Part shown: positions 62,829 to 64,000 of the stretch, one piece after another
Position numbering within the stretch: position 1 is the first letter of the stretch
Layout: each line of letters starts with the position of its first letter
From: an uncultured Opitutia bacterium
GTDB taxonomy: Bacteria; Verrucomicrobiota; Verrucomicrobiia; Opitutales; Opitutaceae
Length of the DNA: 64,000 nt
Direction: 5' to 3'
Assembly (NCBI GenBank): GCA_903834135.1
Contig: CAILHZ010000020.1
Span: 1 to 64,000, forward strand
Translations under genes and position numbers: made by a program
Notes under the pieces: model-generated
Database searches by the model: none
The model's input: the letters and a program-made list of their open reading frames with translations, nothing else
Told to the model about the DNA's origin: nothing

Positions 62829-64000
62829 GGCAAGCGCCTTAGTCCTTCTGACCGAACAACCCAATGCCCATCTTTGGGTATCCCAGGTTGATCTACACTC
62901 CCATCAAAGCCACCTACCATGAGCGCAACTGCGGAGAGTAGAGAACCGTTTGCTGGAAGATAAAGGGGTAGATTTGGTCTTTGCCAGCAGTTGCCATTTA
63001 TTTCGTAAGAATTTCCGGGACTAACTTTCAAAAGAATATCAATCGCTTTATTAGGTTCGTTAAGACGTGCCGCAGTCATTGCTATCATGGGATAATCCCA
63101 TCCCCATATTTTTTTATTCCATTGCCACTGATTTAATACGCCCTCCAGAGTTGCACGCATGATCTGTGGATCTACGTTTACACCTGGAAGTAATCCGTAG
63201 GCCATAAGAAATGAGGGATGATCTTGTCTACTATTAATATTAGTCCAGGTGTCAGGCATAGACTCAATGGCCACATAGCGACCATCTTTTATGGGTAGAG
63301 CTGATAGGCCTGCTAATTTTTTATCCCACTCTGGATTACGCGCTAGGTGTTGCCTTTCTCTCCACGTTTGAGCGACTTGAAGACCATATGCCCAGTAACT
63401 TAGTTCATAGGTAGGATTACTGGTTTTCTTTTGATCGTAAATTTCTTGGGCAATCCATACCGGAGGGCCTAAAATGTAGCGCTTAGTCGTGTCATCCAAG
63501 AAAAGCATTGAAGACATACATTCGGCAGTTTCAGATACAAGTGTACTCCAATGATTCAATGTTTCTTCAGTTGGAGTTTCGCGGTAAAGTAATTCAGCTA
63601 AGGCTATAGGATGCGGCTGGTTCCAAATAATCAGCGGATTACCACCGGGACATTCTCTGTCATCTATCCCGATCATTTTAGGCCAACGTGCTCCAGTAAG
63701 ACCCCTAAAGTGGGCTAGTTCTTTGGCTTCACTTATATGTTTATTAAACCATTCCAGTGCATTTGAGGTATAATCTGAATGTCCCCATAAAGCAAAGTGA
63801 GCGACATGCCACCATACCATTTCAGTATTATGCTTTCCCTGCCACGACGAACAGGTTAGCCCTGTTTCACAAGGAGGCACTTCACCTTTAAACTGAACCG
63901 CGGTTAAATATTCTGAAAGTATAATGCGGCGTTCGAGTTCAAATGCGCGAGTGTCTGTACTTCCTGTAAAATCGACACAGGCTCCTGTATTCCAATATGT
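62825..64000 (-). CDS. Glycoside hydrolase-like protein, 5' end outside the window
   Basis: The ORF track starts at a GTG at 63880, but the same frame stays open to the window edge (YWNTGACVDF, ERRIILSEYLTA upstream), so the true start lies beyond 64000. The visible 391 residues resemble the six-hairpin (alpha/alpha)6 proteins found in polysaccharide utilisation loci: PPCETGLTCSSWQGKHNTEMVWWH, WGWDYPMIAMTAARL, LLPGVN and a C-terminal NGSLLSAVALMVGG. Related to GH65/GH95-like hydrolases by pattern; exact family unknown. Ends tail-to-tail with GH105. Confidence 0.75.
   Translation of the reverse strand, partial: TYWNTGACVDFTGSTDTRAFELERRIILSEYLTAVQFKGEVPPCETGLTCSSWQGKHNTEMVWWHVAHFALWGHSDYTSNALEWFNKHISEAKELAHFRGLTGARWPKMIGIDDRECPGGNPLIIWNQPHPIALAELLYRETPTEETLNHWSTLVSETAECMSSMLFLDDTTKRYILGPPVWIAQEIYDQKKTSNPTYELSYWAYGLQVAQTWRERQHLARNPEWDKKLAGLSALPIKDGRYVAIESMPDTWTNINSRQDHPSFLMAYGLLPGVNVDPQIMRATLEGVLNQWQWNKKIWGWDYPMIAMTAARLNEPNKAIDILLKVSPGNSYEINGNCWQRPNLPLYLPANGSLLSAVALMVGGFDGSVDQPGIPKDGHWVVRSEGLRRLP

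Overview
The window looks like a chromosomal segment of a Verrucomicrobiota bacterium, most plausibly of the Opitutae/Opitutaceae lineage. Reasons: a very large TonB-dependent receptor with an Opitutaceae-style plug entry (LSAFSVTGSNIKR), a caa3 oxidase cluster with a cytochrome c-tailed subunit II, a true formylglycine-generating enzyme, RNases HII and HIII side by side, and a mix of lipid A/outer-membrane genes with polysaccharide-degrading genes. The assignment is inference; there is no 16S rRNA in the window. The DNA is moderately AT-rich by eye, genes are tightly packed with many 4-nt ATGA/TAATG overlaps, and almost no start codon has a Shine-Dalgarno sequence.

Layout. 1-2350: tail of a tRNA, a hexuronate pair (uxuA plus an SDR that probably serves as mannonate/fructuronate oxidoreductase), a small membrane protein and tRNA-Tyr. 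2.4-12.4 kb: cardiolipin synthase, then minus-strand radC, a SurA-like PPIase, mfd, rnc, two ABC-2 permeases and parA. 12.4-12.9 kb: a 500-bp intergenic region rich in inverted repeats, leading into a TonB-dependent receptor. 16.1-18.4 kb: minus-strand azurin-like copper lipoprotein, formylglycine-generating enzyme and methyltransferase. 18.5-27.9 kb: caa3-type cytochrome oxidase (subunits II, I, III, IV), CtaG, an exported beta-rich protein, a CusF-SCO1 fusion, CtaA, CtaB and DUF420. 27.9-31.9 kb: AMP nucleosidase, lipA, lipB, lysS. 32-37.6 kb: hexuronate-type MFS transporter, a Lol-type permease and ATPase, a Gfo/Idh oxidoreductase and lpxB.

37.5-47.7 kb: hemA with its HemX/CcsA-like partner, an RsmB-type methyltransferase, dnaE, rpsU, mutY, rnhC and rnhB. 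47.8-52.8 kb is the most system-like part: a soluble PAS histidine kinase, a Gly-rich lipoprotein, an ECF sigma factor translationally coupled to a one-TM putative anti-sigma factor and a membrane-anchored Spy/CnrX-like protein, then an NtrC-type response regulator. It combines elements of CnrYXH-type and ZraPSR-type envelope/metal-stress circuits. 52.9-64 kb: tRNA-Gly, dipeptide epimerase, a left-handed-helix protein, trpS, a minus-strand EVE-tyrA-aroA-cmk-plsC operon, a 39-residue membrane microprotein missed by the ORF track, tRNA-Ala, a small cysteine-containing exported protein, a threonine dehydratase-like enzyme, a GH105 hydrolase and a 5'-truncated secreted-hydrolase-like gene.

How it fits together: an aerobic, Gram-negative, carbohydrate-degrading heterotroph. 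GH105, the ExuT-like carrier and UxuA/UxuB would serve breakdown of uronate-containing polysaccharides. The oxidase region concentrates copper proteins (CuA/CuB oxidase, SCO, CusF, azurin and the copper-dependent FGE). No CRISPR array, prophage, insertion sequence or pseudogene was seen. The most interesting items are the sigma/two-component module, the hairpin-rich leader of the TonB receptor, and the azurin-FGE pair.
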